Shown: positions 11,767-23,900 of the stretch, piece after piece
Layout of the letters: each line of letters begins with the position of its first letter
Numbering within the stretch: the stretch's first letter is position 1
Assembly: GCA_004519485.1 (NCBI GenBank)
Contig: CP038120.1
Span: 248,501 to 312,500, forward strand
DNA length: 64,000 bases
Source of the DNA: Nannochloropsis oceanica
Taxonomy: Eukaryota > Sar > Eustigmatophyceae > Eustigmatales > Monodopsidaceae
Direction: 5' to 3'
Notes under the pieces: model-generated
Seen by the model: the letters and a program-made list of their open reading frames with translations, nothing else
Databases searched by the model: none
What the model was told of the DNA's origin: nothing
Translations under genes and position numbers: made by a program

Positions 11767-14700
11767 ATGCCGACAGTCATGGAGGAAAGTACGCTGTTGC
11801 AGCTCCTCGCGCAGGAGCAGCGAAAAGTGACAGACTCCTTCGCTTTCGCAGCCACTCACAAGGCAGATCACCAAGCGCTTATTGGTCTATTAAATTCCCT
11901 GGCGGGTGACGGGTTACTCGAGCTTTCTCCACGGCAAACGAACCTCTTAGAGCTGACGGAAGAAGGTAAGCAAGCGTCTATCTGCGTTTTAGCGTATCTC
12001 TCGTGCGCGGAAGAGCAGGAGCAGGCCCCACGGCAAAGCAAGTCGTGTCCCACCCATCTTCCCTCCCTCACCTACTCACTCTCTCATCCTACTCTCGTAG
12101 GCCAGAAAGTCCTAGTGGAGGGGTCTCCTGAAGCCAGAGTATTCGCTGCCATCTCAGCTGAGGGAGGGTCGACGCAGGAGGAGCTCGTGGCAGGGTTGGG
12201 GAAGGACTGCGTGAAGATAGGGATGGGGCCTTTAATGAAGGCAAAAGCTATTAGGAGAGAAGGCGAGAAATTCACACGCGTGCTGCCGCAATATCCAGAT
12301 GAGGCACAGGCTGTACTGAGAAGGGTGGAGGCGGAGGGAGGGAGGGAGGGAAGGCTGGAAGGAGTGAAGGAGGATGTGATCAAGACGCTGAGGAAAAGGC
12401 AGCTGGTGGCGCAGGTAGGAAGAGAAAGTGGTCTGGAAGGAGGAAGGGTAGGTACCTATTACAGGAGTATCACCTGTCTATTTAAACAAGGAGAAATGTA
12501 GCGAATTAACACCACTTGTCCCCCGATGTTCCCGTCTTCCCTCCCCCCCCCCCTCCCTCAGGTGACTCGGAAGTCCTTCTCCATTATTAAAGGGCCGCAC
12601 TTCGCCTTGCAGCGCACCAAGAAGGCCGCGGACCTAACGAAAGAGATGCTGGATTCGGGCGACTGGAAGACCACCACTTTCAAAGACTACAACTTCCAAA
12701 CGCTGGGCGCCCCCGTCCAAGGAGGTTATTTTCACCCTTTGCTCAAGGTAGGTCGTCCCTCCCTTTCTCCTTCCCTCCCTCCCTCCCTCTCTCCCTCCCT
12801 CCCTCGTCTTCAACGACAAATATTCACAGACCCGGGAGTGAAAAAGCGCTGTGGAACCTTGGCACTAACGTTTTCTCATATTGTTTGAAGCATTTGTTTG
12901 ATGTTTATGATTATTTATTTATTTATTTGACTTATTATTTATTATTTATTAGTTATTATAATTTATTTAATTTTTTGTTTATTTAATCTTCCTCATGTAT
13001 TGAAATGAATTTTGTATGAGAAATGGGCTACCTCGATGTTTATAGATATTTTTTCATTTCTAATTGCCGTAAATCAAATTTATTTTCTATCTGTACGCAT
13101 TTCATCTATATTAGTTTATTTACTATATTTTTCCATCCCACAACCAATCACTTTATTTGTTCATCTTTCGACAGGTGAGAGCCCAATTCCGCCAAATCCT
13201 CATGTCGATGGGCTTCCAAGAGATGCCTACCAACAAGTGGGTCGAATCATCCTTCTGGAACTTCGATGCACTCTTCCAGCCGCAGTCCCACCCGGCCCGT
13301 GACGCTCACGACACGTTTTTCGTCAAGGAACCGAAAGAGTGCTTGACGGTGTGTACTCTCTCCTCCTTTGCCTTTCTCCCCTCCTTCTTTTTTGTGTTGA
13401 GTTCATCAAGCCTAACACAATAATATTCGTAAATCTCCCTTTCGAGGTTTAAATTTGAATTTTGAAAAAAGAAACGTCCCCCCACCCCCCCTCCTCCTCC
13501 CTCAGGTCCCTCCCGAATACTACGAACGCGTGAAGACCATTCACGAAGATGGAGGCTATGGTTCTATCGGCTACGGCTGCGCCTTCCAAAAAGAAGAAGC
13601 CTTCAAAAACCTTCTCCGCACCCACACCACCGCCGTCTCGGCCCGCATGCTCTACAAGTACGTACCCCTTCCTCCCTCCCTCCCTCCCTCCTTTTATTCC
13701 TCCCTCCCACCCACCCCTCTCTCCATCGTGTCGAGATTTTCGGGCCCGTCATTTGACACACAAGCCTATTACCGATGTCCTTACAGAGAAGGTTGAGAAA
13801 TTTCAAACTCCTGACATTTTCCTCTCTCCCTCTCTCCCTCCCGCCCTCTCTCCCTCCCTCCCTCCCTCTCTCAGGCTTGCCAACCAACCCGGAGGTTTTA
13901 CACCCCAAAAATATTTCTCCATTGACCGCGTTTTTCGTAACGAAAGCATGGACGCCACTCACCTCTGTGAATTTCATCAGGTACGAGGAAGAGAGGGAGG
14001 GTGGGAGGGAGGGAGGGACGTTGAGACTGAGGGCCGAGCGCTAGACTTCGCTTTTTCTGTCTGTGTCTCTCTTATTTGTCCTTTGCAAGCAGCAATTATC
14101 TGCCAACCAATTCCTTCTGTGTGAAACAACACTCATCCTTCCTCCCTCCCTCGCTTGCTTCCTCCCTCCTTCCTTCCCTCCCTTTCCCCCCCCCCCTAAC
14201 TCGTTACGTCCAGCTTGACATGCTCGTGCTTTCGGAACCCAGATTCCCCTATCCACCACGATTCTTCCTCCCTCCCTCCCTCCCTCCCTCTCTAGGTGGA
14301 GGGCCTGGTAGCCGACCGTAACCTCACATTGGGCGATTTGATCGGCACTATTCGGACTTTCTTTGAACGCATCGGTGCGTCGAGGGAGGGCGGGAGGGCG
14401 GGCGACAGGCTGGCTAATCCAACGCCCTTTTTCACATCTTCGTCCACAGGCATCACGGACCTGAAGTTTAAACCTGCCTACAACCCCTACACTGAGCCCT
14501 CCATGGAAATCTTCGGCTATCACCCGGATCTCAAGAAGTACGTCGACCCCTCCCTCACTCCCTCCCTCCCTCCCTCCTTCCCCTCATCGAAATGAGTCGG
14601 GATGCTTCCTCGCATTGTCCTTCCTTTTTTTCTCTCCTTCCTTTCTGTTCTATCCCCTTCCCTCCCTCTATGGTAATTTGCACGCTGATCCCATCCAAAT

Positions 14701-15265
14701 ACCACCCGTACCTCCCTCTACCTCACCCTTCCCCCACTAAACCCACACACCCCTCCCGCCCTCCCTCACTAGGTGGACCGAGATCGGAAACAGTGGCATG
14801 TTCCGTCCTGAGATGCTGCGGCCAATGGGTCTGCCTGAAGACGTGCGTGTCATCGCCTGGGGGCTCTCCCTTGAACGACCCACCATGATCAAGTACAGGT
14901 ACTCCCCCTCCCTCCCTCCCTCCCTCCCTTCCTTCCTCCGATGCGATGGCCGATGGGCCTCAAAACGAGCATGTCTCCACTTGAGATGGTTTGACCCTCC
15001 CTCCCTCCCTTCCTCTGTCCCTCCCTCCCTCCCTCGCTCCCTCCCTCCCTCCCTCGTTCCCTAATCTCCTCCTTTCTCCCTATCCCCGTTTCTTTGCCCC
15101 AAAAACGCATCACCTACGCACTATATCCACCGTCTCCCTCCCTTTCCCCCTCTCTCTTTCTCTCCCTCCTTTTCTCCGATTTTCAGGATTTCTAACATTC
15201 GCGAGCTCTTTGGACACAAGGCGGCTCTAGAACGAACGAAAGCCGCGCCCATCTGTCAGTTTTAG
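11767..15265 (+). CDS. FARSA: Cytosolic phenylalanyl-tRNA synthetase alpha subunit
   Basis: Catalytic subunit of the alpha2-beta2 class II synthetase that charges tRNA-Phe. Ten exons: 11767-11965, 12101-12414, 12562-12747, 13175-13348, 13506-13657, 13875-13980, 14296-14374, 14450-14537, 14773-14898, 15187-15265; all phases agree and give 500 residues (human about 508). Exons 1-2 are the N-terminal winged-helix DNA/tRNA-binding-like domains. The catalytic core shows motif 1 ([37 protein letters not shown]), motif 2 ([20 protein letters not shown]), and motif 3 with the ending [25 protein letters not shown]. Introns carry CCCT tracts; intron 3 (12748-13174) is unusually AT-rich. Confidence 0.97.
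12895..13000 (+). repeat. AT-rich TTTA/TTAT tract in FARSA intron 3
   Basis: Runs of TTTATTTA-type sequence in a 427-base intron, unlike every other intron of the gene, which are short and CCCT-rich. Confidence 0.85.
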
Positions 15266-15840
15266 GGCGAGGGAGAGAGGCAAGGAGGGAGGAGCAAGGC
15301 AGGGAAGGAGGGTAGATGGAATTCCAAAAAAATGATGGGAAGGGAGGGAAAAGAACAGGATTGCAGGAAAATTAGATAAGGAAAATGTGATGAGAGCGTG
15401 CGTGTTCGAGTGGTGATTTTCTTCTTCCTTTTTTATCTTCATTCCTTTTTATTTCTTTCGCCTCTCGTCTTTCTCCTTCTCCTTCTACGTTCTCTAATTT
15501 TTCATCTGCTCTTTTCTGCTCCCAAGCATCGACACCATATAACGAAATGGAGAAAAATCTCTGCGAAAAGGACGGAGATGAAAAAGAGTGTCGGCAAAGC
15601 AAGCGAATGTAAGGAGGAGCCCGCCCGCCCCCCCACGCCGCCGTCAGGTTCTAGGAGCAAAGCTAGTATACTTGCAGAGTCTCAGAGAGAGCACATGAAG
15701 CGACGGAGGGAAAGGGCAAATAAACGTAGAGGCGCATCAAGCACGCGATTTGATCCGTATCATTTTCCTCATTTCCTTTTTTTTCCTTATTTTTTGTTGG
15801 AATTTATTACTTCGTGTGATATGCAGCTCACTTCTACATT
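15266..15840. other. Convergent 3' intergenic region
   Basis: Between the ends of FARSA (+) and the 5-phosphatase gene (-). A plus-strand basic ORF segment near 15,580-15,760 (QREHMKRRRERANKRR) has no partner exons or start that I can defend. Confidence 0.45.
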
Positions 15841-18800
15841 TTACATTACGCTGCACCCTTTCAATCCCGCCCTCCTGCTCGTGTCAGGAAAGCTTCTGCC
15901 CCTCTCGGGCCACGCCAGTCGGACCCGTCCCTGGATTCGACCGCGACCTCCCGTGCCGTTTTTCATCAATGGGAGGTTAAATGAGTAGGAGGGAGGGCGG
16001 GAGGGAGAGGAGGAGGAGGAGGAGACCGTGAGGCGGTAGACGTCAATGATGGGGAGGACGGCGAATCCAATGAGATCGTCAGAGCTGGTTAGATCCCTAT
16101 CCATGGCAGTGATGCAAATATGCACAGCCTTCCAGCGCTCTTCCTCCCCCTCGTCTTCCTTCCCTCCCTCCCTCCCTCCCTCCCCCAACGGCATGTTCAG
16201 CAGTAGGGAGACCTCTTCGCTCTTCCTCCGTCGTGTCCTCCACTTTTTCTCTCCCTTTCCCCCCCCTCCCTCCTTCCCGCCTTCCTTCACGATCCACACG
16301 GGATTAAGGCTCTTGGGCACGACCTTGGTTCGGACAGAGTGTTTGTTGAGGAGAGGGAGGGAGGGAGGGAGGGGCGTGAAAACGAGGTAGGCATCCGTAG
16401 AGCCCCCCGCTCCCTCTACGTCCATGACGGGCAGATCGATTCCACGAAGATCGAAGAAGAGGAGCCGAGGGAAGCAGTGGGGGAGGAAGTGAAGGGAGGA
16501 GGGGGAAGGCGAGAAGGGAGAGAGGTGGAGGGAGGGAAAGAGGGAGGGGGTCGGAGGAAGCAGGCCATTGCGAGAGGACGGGCGCGAGGGAGGGAGGGAG
16601 GGAGAGGTGTGGCAACTGCCTTTCCCACTGCCTCCCTTTTCAAGCCCCACAGAACGGAGACTCCCCACGAGGGAGGAAGGGAGGGAGGGGTCTACCGTCG
16701 GCGTTATTTCAAAACACGCCCGCACCGGTTTGTGATCACTGCTCATAAACAGCGGGCAGCTCTCATACAAGACACACGTCAGGTCCTCCTTGAGCCCCGG
16801 CAATGACCGCGTCAGGATGCGGTCTGTGTAAGACGGAAGTCGCGCAGGGTGGTATGCTCCGCCCTCCTTCCCTCCCTCCTTTCTTCCCTCCCTCGCTCCC
16901 TCCTTCACTCCTGACGCAGGCCGCATCAACAACCAGTCGGTGAGCGAGGGACGCCGCTCACGTTCCTGCTCCCCTCCCTCCTTCCCGTCCTCCCTCCCGC
17001 CCTCCGATCCCCTCAGAAACTTGAAGGAGGGAGGGAAGGCGGGAGGGAGGGCGTCCTGGAACCCAACCAGCACCTGCTCTGAGGCTAAGGAGTGGCGCAG
17101 CTCGTCGAGGGCAAGGAGGGAGGCGAAATCCCCCGCAGCAATCAGGGAGAGGATCTCCGCCCGCTGCTCTTCCCAAGGGAGGGAGGCGAGGGAGGGGGAG
17201 AGGGAGGGATCCAGACGGTAATTTAGATCTAGGGGGAAGGAGGGAGGAAAGGAGGGAGGGAACGAGGGAGGGATGGAGGAAGGGAGGGAGGGCGGGAGGG
17301 AGGGAGGGATGAATGGTCAGGGCGGCCATGTTGCCATTCGTTCAACTTCGAATATCGGCCTCCCTCCTTCCCTCCCTTCCTCCTTCCCTCCCTCCCGTGC
17401 CACATACCGCCAAACCAAAACACATGCCCTCCGCCCTCCGTCAAGTCCACCCTCCCTCCTTCCGGCCCTCCCTCCGGCCCCACGCTCCTTGCCCCTCTCA
17501 CGATCTCCTTCACTTGCCCATGGCGCTCGAACCTCCTCCCCTCATGGGCCGCGAGATGACACGACACAAAGACAAGAGTGGTGGCCCCTATTCGCACGCT
17601 CACGGCCAAGCCCCCCTTATTTCCAAACACGTGCATCACTCCCGTGTTCTCCCCCGCGAAGCGCACGTCACGCACCAACCGCTCCCTCTCTCCATCCTTC
17701 CCTTCTTCTTCCCTCTCTCCTCCTCTGTTTGCGTGTACCTGGAACCGAGCGCCTCTGCCCTCCTCTCGTCCCTCCTCCTCTCCCCCCTCCTTCTCCTCCC
17801 TTTTCTTCTTCCCCTTCTTCTTCTTCCATTTCTTCAACGGCTTCCATATCTTTTTCCCTCCCTTCCTCCCTCCTTCCTCCCTCCCACCCTCGCCCTCCTC
17901 CTTCTCCTCCACCACCTCCTCCTCCTCCTCCTGTAGAAACTCCCGTCGAATGTACACCCTAAGCCTCATCTGCAGGCGTCGCACTGAGGACAATAACACA
18001 TAGTGAGGCCCCAACTGAGTGGCGATTAGCAGTTTTAAATACGCACTCCCGTCCTTCCGTTTCCGATCAAGCGGGTACGTCTCCGCGGCTATCTGACGGG
18101 GAGAGGGAGGGAGGCTGGGAAGAAGGGAGGATGACAAAGGGTCGAGGAAAGAGGAGGAGAAAAGGCTGTATTCGACGCTGGCGTCTCGTTGAACACGTTG
18201 CTCTTGCATCTCCTCCTCCACCTCCTCCTCCTCCTCCTCCTCCTCCTCCTCCTCCTCCTCCTCCTCACCTCTTTCCTCCACCTCCTCCTCCGCACCCTCC
18301 TGCTCGCCCTCCTTCCTCCACCACTTCTCTTTCTTCATGCTAAACCAGCTTTCTTGCATGCCTACCGCGATCACGTCATTTTTCCCTCCCCCTCGAGGAA
18401 TCAAGGGAGTCAGGTCCATCGGCATTTTGTTCCCGACATTTAGCGTGCACACCAAGACCTTGAATTTGGGTGTCCTGGTACCTGATGCTGACGTTGGTGT
18501 TTCTGCTTGTGCTGCTTCAACCCCGTTACCTCCTTTCCCTCCACTTTCTCCTACTCCTCTGGCATGCACTGTGCCTCCTCCACCTCCTCCTCCTCCTCCT
18601 CCTCCTCCTCCTCCTCCTCCTCCTCCTCCTCCTCCTCCTCCTCCTCCTCCTCCTCCGCCTTCTCCTCCTGCTGGTTCGTCCTCCCTGCCTCCCTCATTCT
18701 GCTTTCCTTCTTCTTCTACCTCTGCTTTCTTCGTCATTGTTGTCGTTCTTGCTGCTGCTCGACTGAGAGTACTGTAAAATCCTTCCGTTAAGAAAGCCGC

Positions 18801-18968
18801 AGGCATCGTTAGTTCCGGTTGGTGTAATGGCCGTGGGCCAGGCGTATTGCTTCCTGACGACCGCCGCGACCGACATTGACGACGGGGATACGCCTGCACC
18901 TGTTGCTCTTCGAGTGCTGTTGGCATAGGGGCGAGCCCTGGCCCATCTTGTGGGAGTAGGGTGGGCAT
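15841..18968 (-). CDS. Inositol-polyphosphate 5-phosphatase with C2 domain and CaaX end
   Basis: Mg-dependent phosphatase removing the 5-phosphate of phosphoinositides or inositol phosphates. Exons 18968-17408 and 17228-15841 join in frame to 982 residues. Catalytic motifs in order: VIAVGMQESWF, VFGNKGGLAVSV, FVSCHLAAHEG, FWFGDLNYRL (split by the intron), PSYTDRIL and SDHKPVRACFE. A C2-like domain follows (FDLRGIDLPVMDVEG to DDLIGFAVLPI). The last four residues, CSVM, form a CaaX prenylation box, as in several known 5-phosphatases, so membrane anchoring is likely. A long polyglycine run lies near residues 103-132, and Glu- and Lys-rich insertions split the catalytic domain. The start at 18968 is the first ATG in frame; an upstream exon cannot be excluded. 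Confidence 0.9.
18569..18660 (+). repeat. (TCC)n triplet repeat coding polyglycine
   Basis: About 90 bp of uninterrupted CCT/TCC triplets inside the 5-phosphatase exon, read on the minus strand as GGA glycine codons. A second tract at about 18,205-18,265 in the same gene codes polyglutamate. Confidence 0.9.
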
Positions 18969-19307
18969 GTCCTGTGGGGGCCTTATCACAGGTACAGGTG
19001 CGATTGATTCTTGCTCTGGCTCCCTTCCCTCCCTGTCCCTTTTTCTCGCGCTACAGGCCTGGCCAGCCCTGTGTGGTCGTCTGTGTGAATGCGTGCCAAG
19101 TGTAAGTTGTACGGATCTGTCCTCTCAGTGGGTGATTGCTGTTGTTGGAAAGGCAACGTACGAGACCCGGCTGATATGCGGGCTTGGGCTGGGGCTGCTT
19201 TAGCATTGCGTGACGAACTCTCCCCATCCTCAGTTAGCCAAGTAAAGCCCACACGCAGACACCCCTACATACACGCTTTCACACAAACATACAAAGAGTA
19301 TTAACAG
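18969..19307. promoter_or_regulatory. Divergent intergenic region, 5-phosphatase / Smr gene
   Basis: 339 bp between start codons. A minus-strand ORF (18,986-19,252) could in principle supply an upstream exon of the phosphatase, but no good donor was found. No recognisable promoter element. Confidence 0.45.
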
Positions 19308-19411
19308 ATGTGGGCGTCGGCCCTGCGGAGGTGTATGCGGGTTTGGGTTGTGCCTCCATTAATAACACCAGCGCAAGCTGCGGAACAAATTCGACCTCCT
19401 CCCGCCGCTGC

Positions 19412-19445
<34 letters not shown>

Positions 19446-20480
19446 GGTGGTGGTCTCGCATCATCTATACCACAATCCCCCCGACCGTTTGCGGCATCTC
19501 CAAAACCTTCTTCTGATAGAATAGAGCAAACTCATTCTCTAACCACAACCTCCCTTTCCGCCTGGCCTGTTCTACTATGGCACTTCGACGAAGCCGTCCT
19601 CCCTCCCTCCTTCCCTCCTTCCAGCCCTCCCTTCCCAATTTCTTCTTCCTCCCTTATAAGCAAGAAAAAAGAAAACCAACGGCTGCTTCGCAATCTTTTT
19701 CACGTCCTGCCTGATGATGTGCTCACTAATTTGGGCCCGTCACTATACATGTACGTTGAGGTTACCTCCCTCCGTCGAGTACCTGGCACAGAGAGCCCCC
19801 TTTCTCCTCTTTATTTTTCCCCCTCTCTCCCTCCCCCCCTCCCTTCCTGTCTCTCTCCTTCCCTTCATATCTTCCTTATTCTATATCCTTCAACAAATCA
19901 TTCATCATCATCCTCCCACGTCCTCCTACCCTCCCTCCCTTCCTCCCTCCTCTTCTGCAGGTCAGCCGTCCGTCAGAATCTCGTCTCTCCCTGGGGCGGA
20001 TGGAGAGAGGGGCTGGCAGGCGGGAGTAATAGAAGGGTATTGTTGGTTGATTTACACGGACACAGCGTCCGGCTTGCCCTTTTTGGAGCCTTGCCGTTTG
20101 TGTGGGAAAAAATAGACGGAAGGAAGGAGGGAGGGAGGGAGGGAGGAGGGATCACGCATGTGGTGACGGGCCATGGTCGAGGGAGGGAAAGGAGGGAGGG
20201 AGGGATAGGGTGGAAGAAAGAGGGGGAAAGAAGAAGGAAGAGAGGAGGGGAGAAGGAAGCCATTTTTTCATGTCCTCTGGCTTCTCCTTCCAGCTCCTCC
20301 TCCTTCCCGCCCTCCTCCTCCTCCTCCGTGCTCTACAGCGCAGTCTTCAATTGGATTTCTGAAGCAGTAAAGAAGGACGAGGACGGAGGGAGGGAGGGAG
20401 GAAGGGAGGGATCGGTTGTGTGGAAGGAAAGTAAAGGGTGCGTGGGCGTAAGGATGGGAGCAGTGCGAGACAGGAGGTAG
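19308..20480 (+). CDS. Smr-domain protein
   Basis: Two exons, 19308-19750 and 19961-20480, join in frame (split codon AT|G) to 320 residues. The C-terminal half has the Smr signature: LLVDLHGHSVRLALF (the conserved DLHG), THVVTGHGRG (the GxG loop), then VLYSAVFNWISEA and a final KGCVGVRMG strand. Smr domains in MutS2 and PPR-Smr proteins have nicking endonuclease activity or bind RNA; no MutS or PPR repeats are visible here, so the role is open. The N-terminus (MWASALRRCMRVWVV, then polyalanine) is basic and lacks acidic residues, compatible with an organelle transit peptide. REGG repeats inside the Smr domain may mark further short in-frame introns. Confidence 0.75.
19408..19449 (+). repeat. 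CTG-type triplet repeat coding polyalanine
   Basis: GCTGCTGCT run in exon 1 of the Smr gene, read as an alanine stretch in the putative transit region. Confidence 0.85.
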
Positions 20481-20976
20481 ATAGATTTGATACGTTGTTT
20501 CAACATGGAAGATCACACTTGATTTGAATATTTTAATTCAAAGAACGAATTGTTAATAAATTTTTGAAAAAGAATATCATGGTAAACATGAGTAAAAAAA
20601 ATAAATGGAAGAAATGAAAGAAAAAGAAAAAACATCCGCACTCAGAAACACAGGTCTGCGTGTCGATGATTATCGTCAGTGAATTTTGCTTTCGGGTCTT
20701 CCTTCCCTCCTTTTTGGCCCTGCTTCCCTCCCGTCCTCTCTTCCTTCCCTCACTCTTTCCCTTCCCTCCTCCTCTCCTCCCATCCATCCCGTGCTTTTTC
20801 CATCGCATACTTAGTCATACGCACCCATGCTCATTCGTACAAAATTGTCCCTCCCTCCCTCCCTCCCTCCCTCCCTCCCTCCACTGTCGTGAGCTCATCT
20901 GATCCATTCCTTCATGCTGATGTCTCTCCTGTCCCTCCCCATTCCCCCCTCCCTCCCTCCCTCCCTCCCTCCCTCC
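20481..20976. other. Convergent 3' intergenic region
   Basis: Between the Smr gene and mitochondrial EF-G. It has an AT-rich stretch at 20,520-20,640 (likely 3' UTR and polyadenylation region), then CCCT repeats at 20,848-20,882 and 20,944-20,980. No gene seen. Confidence 0.5.
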
Positions 20977-23900
20977 CTACTTTTCCTCCCCCCCGGACGC
21001 GAGCTGCTCTCTATATTTTTTCATCAACTGTTCTTGCACGTCCTTAGTCACGGGCAAATGCGTCTTGTACTCCATAGTGAATTCACCTGGGAGAGGGAGG
21101 GGCGAGGGAGGAAGGGAGGGAGGGGATGAAACTATTTGTTTACGATAGTGTATGGTAGATATAGGCGTCAAGTGACGGGCTTGGGCAGCTACACACGAGG
21201 CAGTGGCGAGGAATGGATGGAGAGAGGGAGAGAAGGATGGAGAGAGGGAGAGAAGGATGGAGAGAGGGAGAGAAGGATGGAGAGAGGGAGGGAGGGAGGG
21301 AGAGAGGGAGGGAGGGAGGGAGGGAGGGAGGGAGGGAGGGAGGGAGGGAGGGCTTACCTTTCCCTTGGGTGATGCTTCGGAGATCGGTCGAGTAGCCAAA
21401 CATTTGCGCGAGGGGCGCGTCGGCCTTGATGCACACCGAAGCGCCGTCCTCCGACACGTCGTTGCTCTGGGAGGAGGGAGGGAGCGAAGGAGGGAAGGAG
21501 GGGGGGAGGTTGGTTGCAAAGGGCTGCGCAATCAACGAGTGGGAAATTCAAGCCCGACATGCGCCCACCCCTCTATTCCATCGTCTGTGAAAGAGCCGAA
21601 GCAAGAAGCAAACAATCCCAGCGTCTTCCAATCAGCTCTTTCCTCCCTCCTCCCTTCCCCCCTCCCTTGCCTTTACCTGTATGACGGCCATGCGTCGGTT
21701 GAGCTGGCCCATAATATTCCCTTGGAATTCTGTGGGGGAAGTGACCTAGGAAGGGACGGAGGGAGGAAGGGACGGAGGGAGGGAGGGAGGGGTTGATGAG
21801 AAGATGCTGGGATTATTGTCTTCTGGTATTTCGCAATTTAGAAAGCAATAAATAAAAGAAGGGAGGGAGGGAGGGAGGGAGGGAGGGAGGGAGGGAGGGA
21901 GGGAGGGAGGGAGGGAGGAAGGGATGGCGAGACTGACCTCTAGATTCATGATTGGCTCCAGGACGCAGGCCTGAGCGGCTCGCATGCCTTCTCGAACGGC
22001 ATAAGCCGCTGCAATACGGAAGGCCATATCGGACGAGTCGACGGCGTGAGTGGTTCCATCTGTGAGGACGACGCGAATGCCCTGGGAGGGGTGGCCTGCG
22101 TTAGGGAGGGCGGGAGGGAGGGAGGGAGGGTGGGAGGGAAGGAGAGAGGGAGGGAGGGAGGGAGGGAGGGAGGGAATTAAAGCAATAAATCAGAGCCTCA
22201 TAAGCGTGAATAGGCAACCCTACCACCTCTCTACTTTCAACCAACGCCACACTTTCCCTCCTACCCTTGCTCCCTCCCTCCCTCCCTCCCTTCCTCGCAC
22301 CTGTCAGTGGCCCCTTCTCCATCGCGTCTTTCGCGCCCTTTTCACAGCTCGGAATATACTCGGGAGGAATGTTCGTGCCAACCACTTGATTGACAAACTC
22401 AAAGCCCAGCCCTCCATCCCCCCCGCCCTCCTCGTCCTCCTCCAGCGGCTCCACGTAACCGATCACGCGCGCGTACTGCCCTTGCCCGCCCGACTGCTTC
22501 TTGTGAAGGTAATTAAAGGGAGCCTTTTTCCTAATTGTCTCGCGGTAATTTACATTAGGATTCCCAACCGTGCAGTCCACGGCATATTCCCGCTTCAAGC
22601 GCTCCACGTAGATCTGGAGACCAGGTGGGGAGTGGGAGGGAGGGAGGGAGGGAGGGAGGGAGGGAGGGAAGGAGGGAGGACGGGGTAAGCTTCCAAGCTT
22701 CTTCCTTCCATTTTTCTTGCTTCTCTACGCTTGTGGGTAGTGTACGTGGAGGGTCTTCAGAATGTATGCCACGGTGCGCTCGCAGCGCTCGCACTTCGAG
22801 CGCTCAACGTGAGTTTAGTTTGAGCGTGGTGTGAATTTTTTTGTCTATATGTATGACCACCGAGACGGGCAGCTGGGGAGGAAGGAAGGGAGGGAGGGAG
22901 GGAGGACTGGCCGTACCTCGAGATGGAGCTCGCCCATGCCGCTGATGATGGTCTCTTTAGTCTTCTCGTCGAAGGTCACTTGGAGCGTCGGATCCTCCTT
23001 GCAAAAGCGCTGGAGGGCCTGAGGGAGGGCGGGAGGGAGGGAGGGAGGGCCGACGAGAGGCAGGGGGGTGAATGAGAGAAGGTAGAGGCAGGCATGAAGG
23101 TTACCGGGCACGCCCGACGTGCTAAAAGCGACAGCGTTGAGGAGGAAAAGGAGGCGGGAGAAGAGGGGAGAGGGAAGAAGAGAAGGGAAGAAGGGAGAAA
23201 TGAGAAGACAGAGGGGAGGAGACAGAGGGGAGGAGAAGGGAGAGAGTTGATCAAGGGCGCACCTTGGAGAAGTTGGCAAACATGGACGATTGCTTCGGCT
23301 TGACGGCGAGGGAGATGACGGGAGCCGGGACGTGCATACTCGTGAGCGTGTACTGCACTTGTCCGTCAGTGAAGGAGTCCATCGACGAACAGTCGACGCC
23401 GAACATGGCACACACGTCTCCCGCGCTGATGCTGTCGATTTCCTCGAGCTAGGGAAGGATATTGAGGGGAGAGGATCAAGGAAATGAACGATATGTAATG
23501 AATGAAGAAGATTCTGTGGCATGGGAAAGGCGGCCTGGAGGGAACTTGTGAAGGGGGGCTTGACGAACGCAGGAAGGGAGGGAGGAAGGGAGGGAGGAAG
23601 GGAGGGAGGCCTTGTTAAGAGACGTACCTCATTCGAGTGCATCCTGACTAGGCGCGGGACCTTGACCTTCTTCCCATTTCGGATGTTGAACAGCCACCCG
23701 CCTCGTTTGATGATCCCCTGATACACACGCATGTAGGTGAGCTGCCCGAATTTCCCTTCCTCGAGCTTGAATGCCAGAGCGACGGCAGGTAAGTCCTCTT
23801 CGCAGAGCACGGGCACTTTGGCCTCGTCTGATGTTTGCGGATGTCGGTGGGAGGAGGGGAGGAGGGGAGGAGGGGATGGAAGGGAGGGACGAATCGATGG

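Noticed and set aside
15566-15760. Basic plus-strand frame between FARSA and the 5-phosphatase
   Set aside because: No start context, no homology and it runs into AT-rich sequence; not supported as a gene.
18986-19252. Minus-strand ORF upstream of the 5-phosphatase as an extra first exon
   Set aside because: No convincing donor to join it in frame to the downstream exon.
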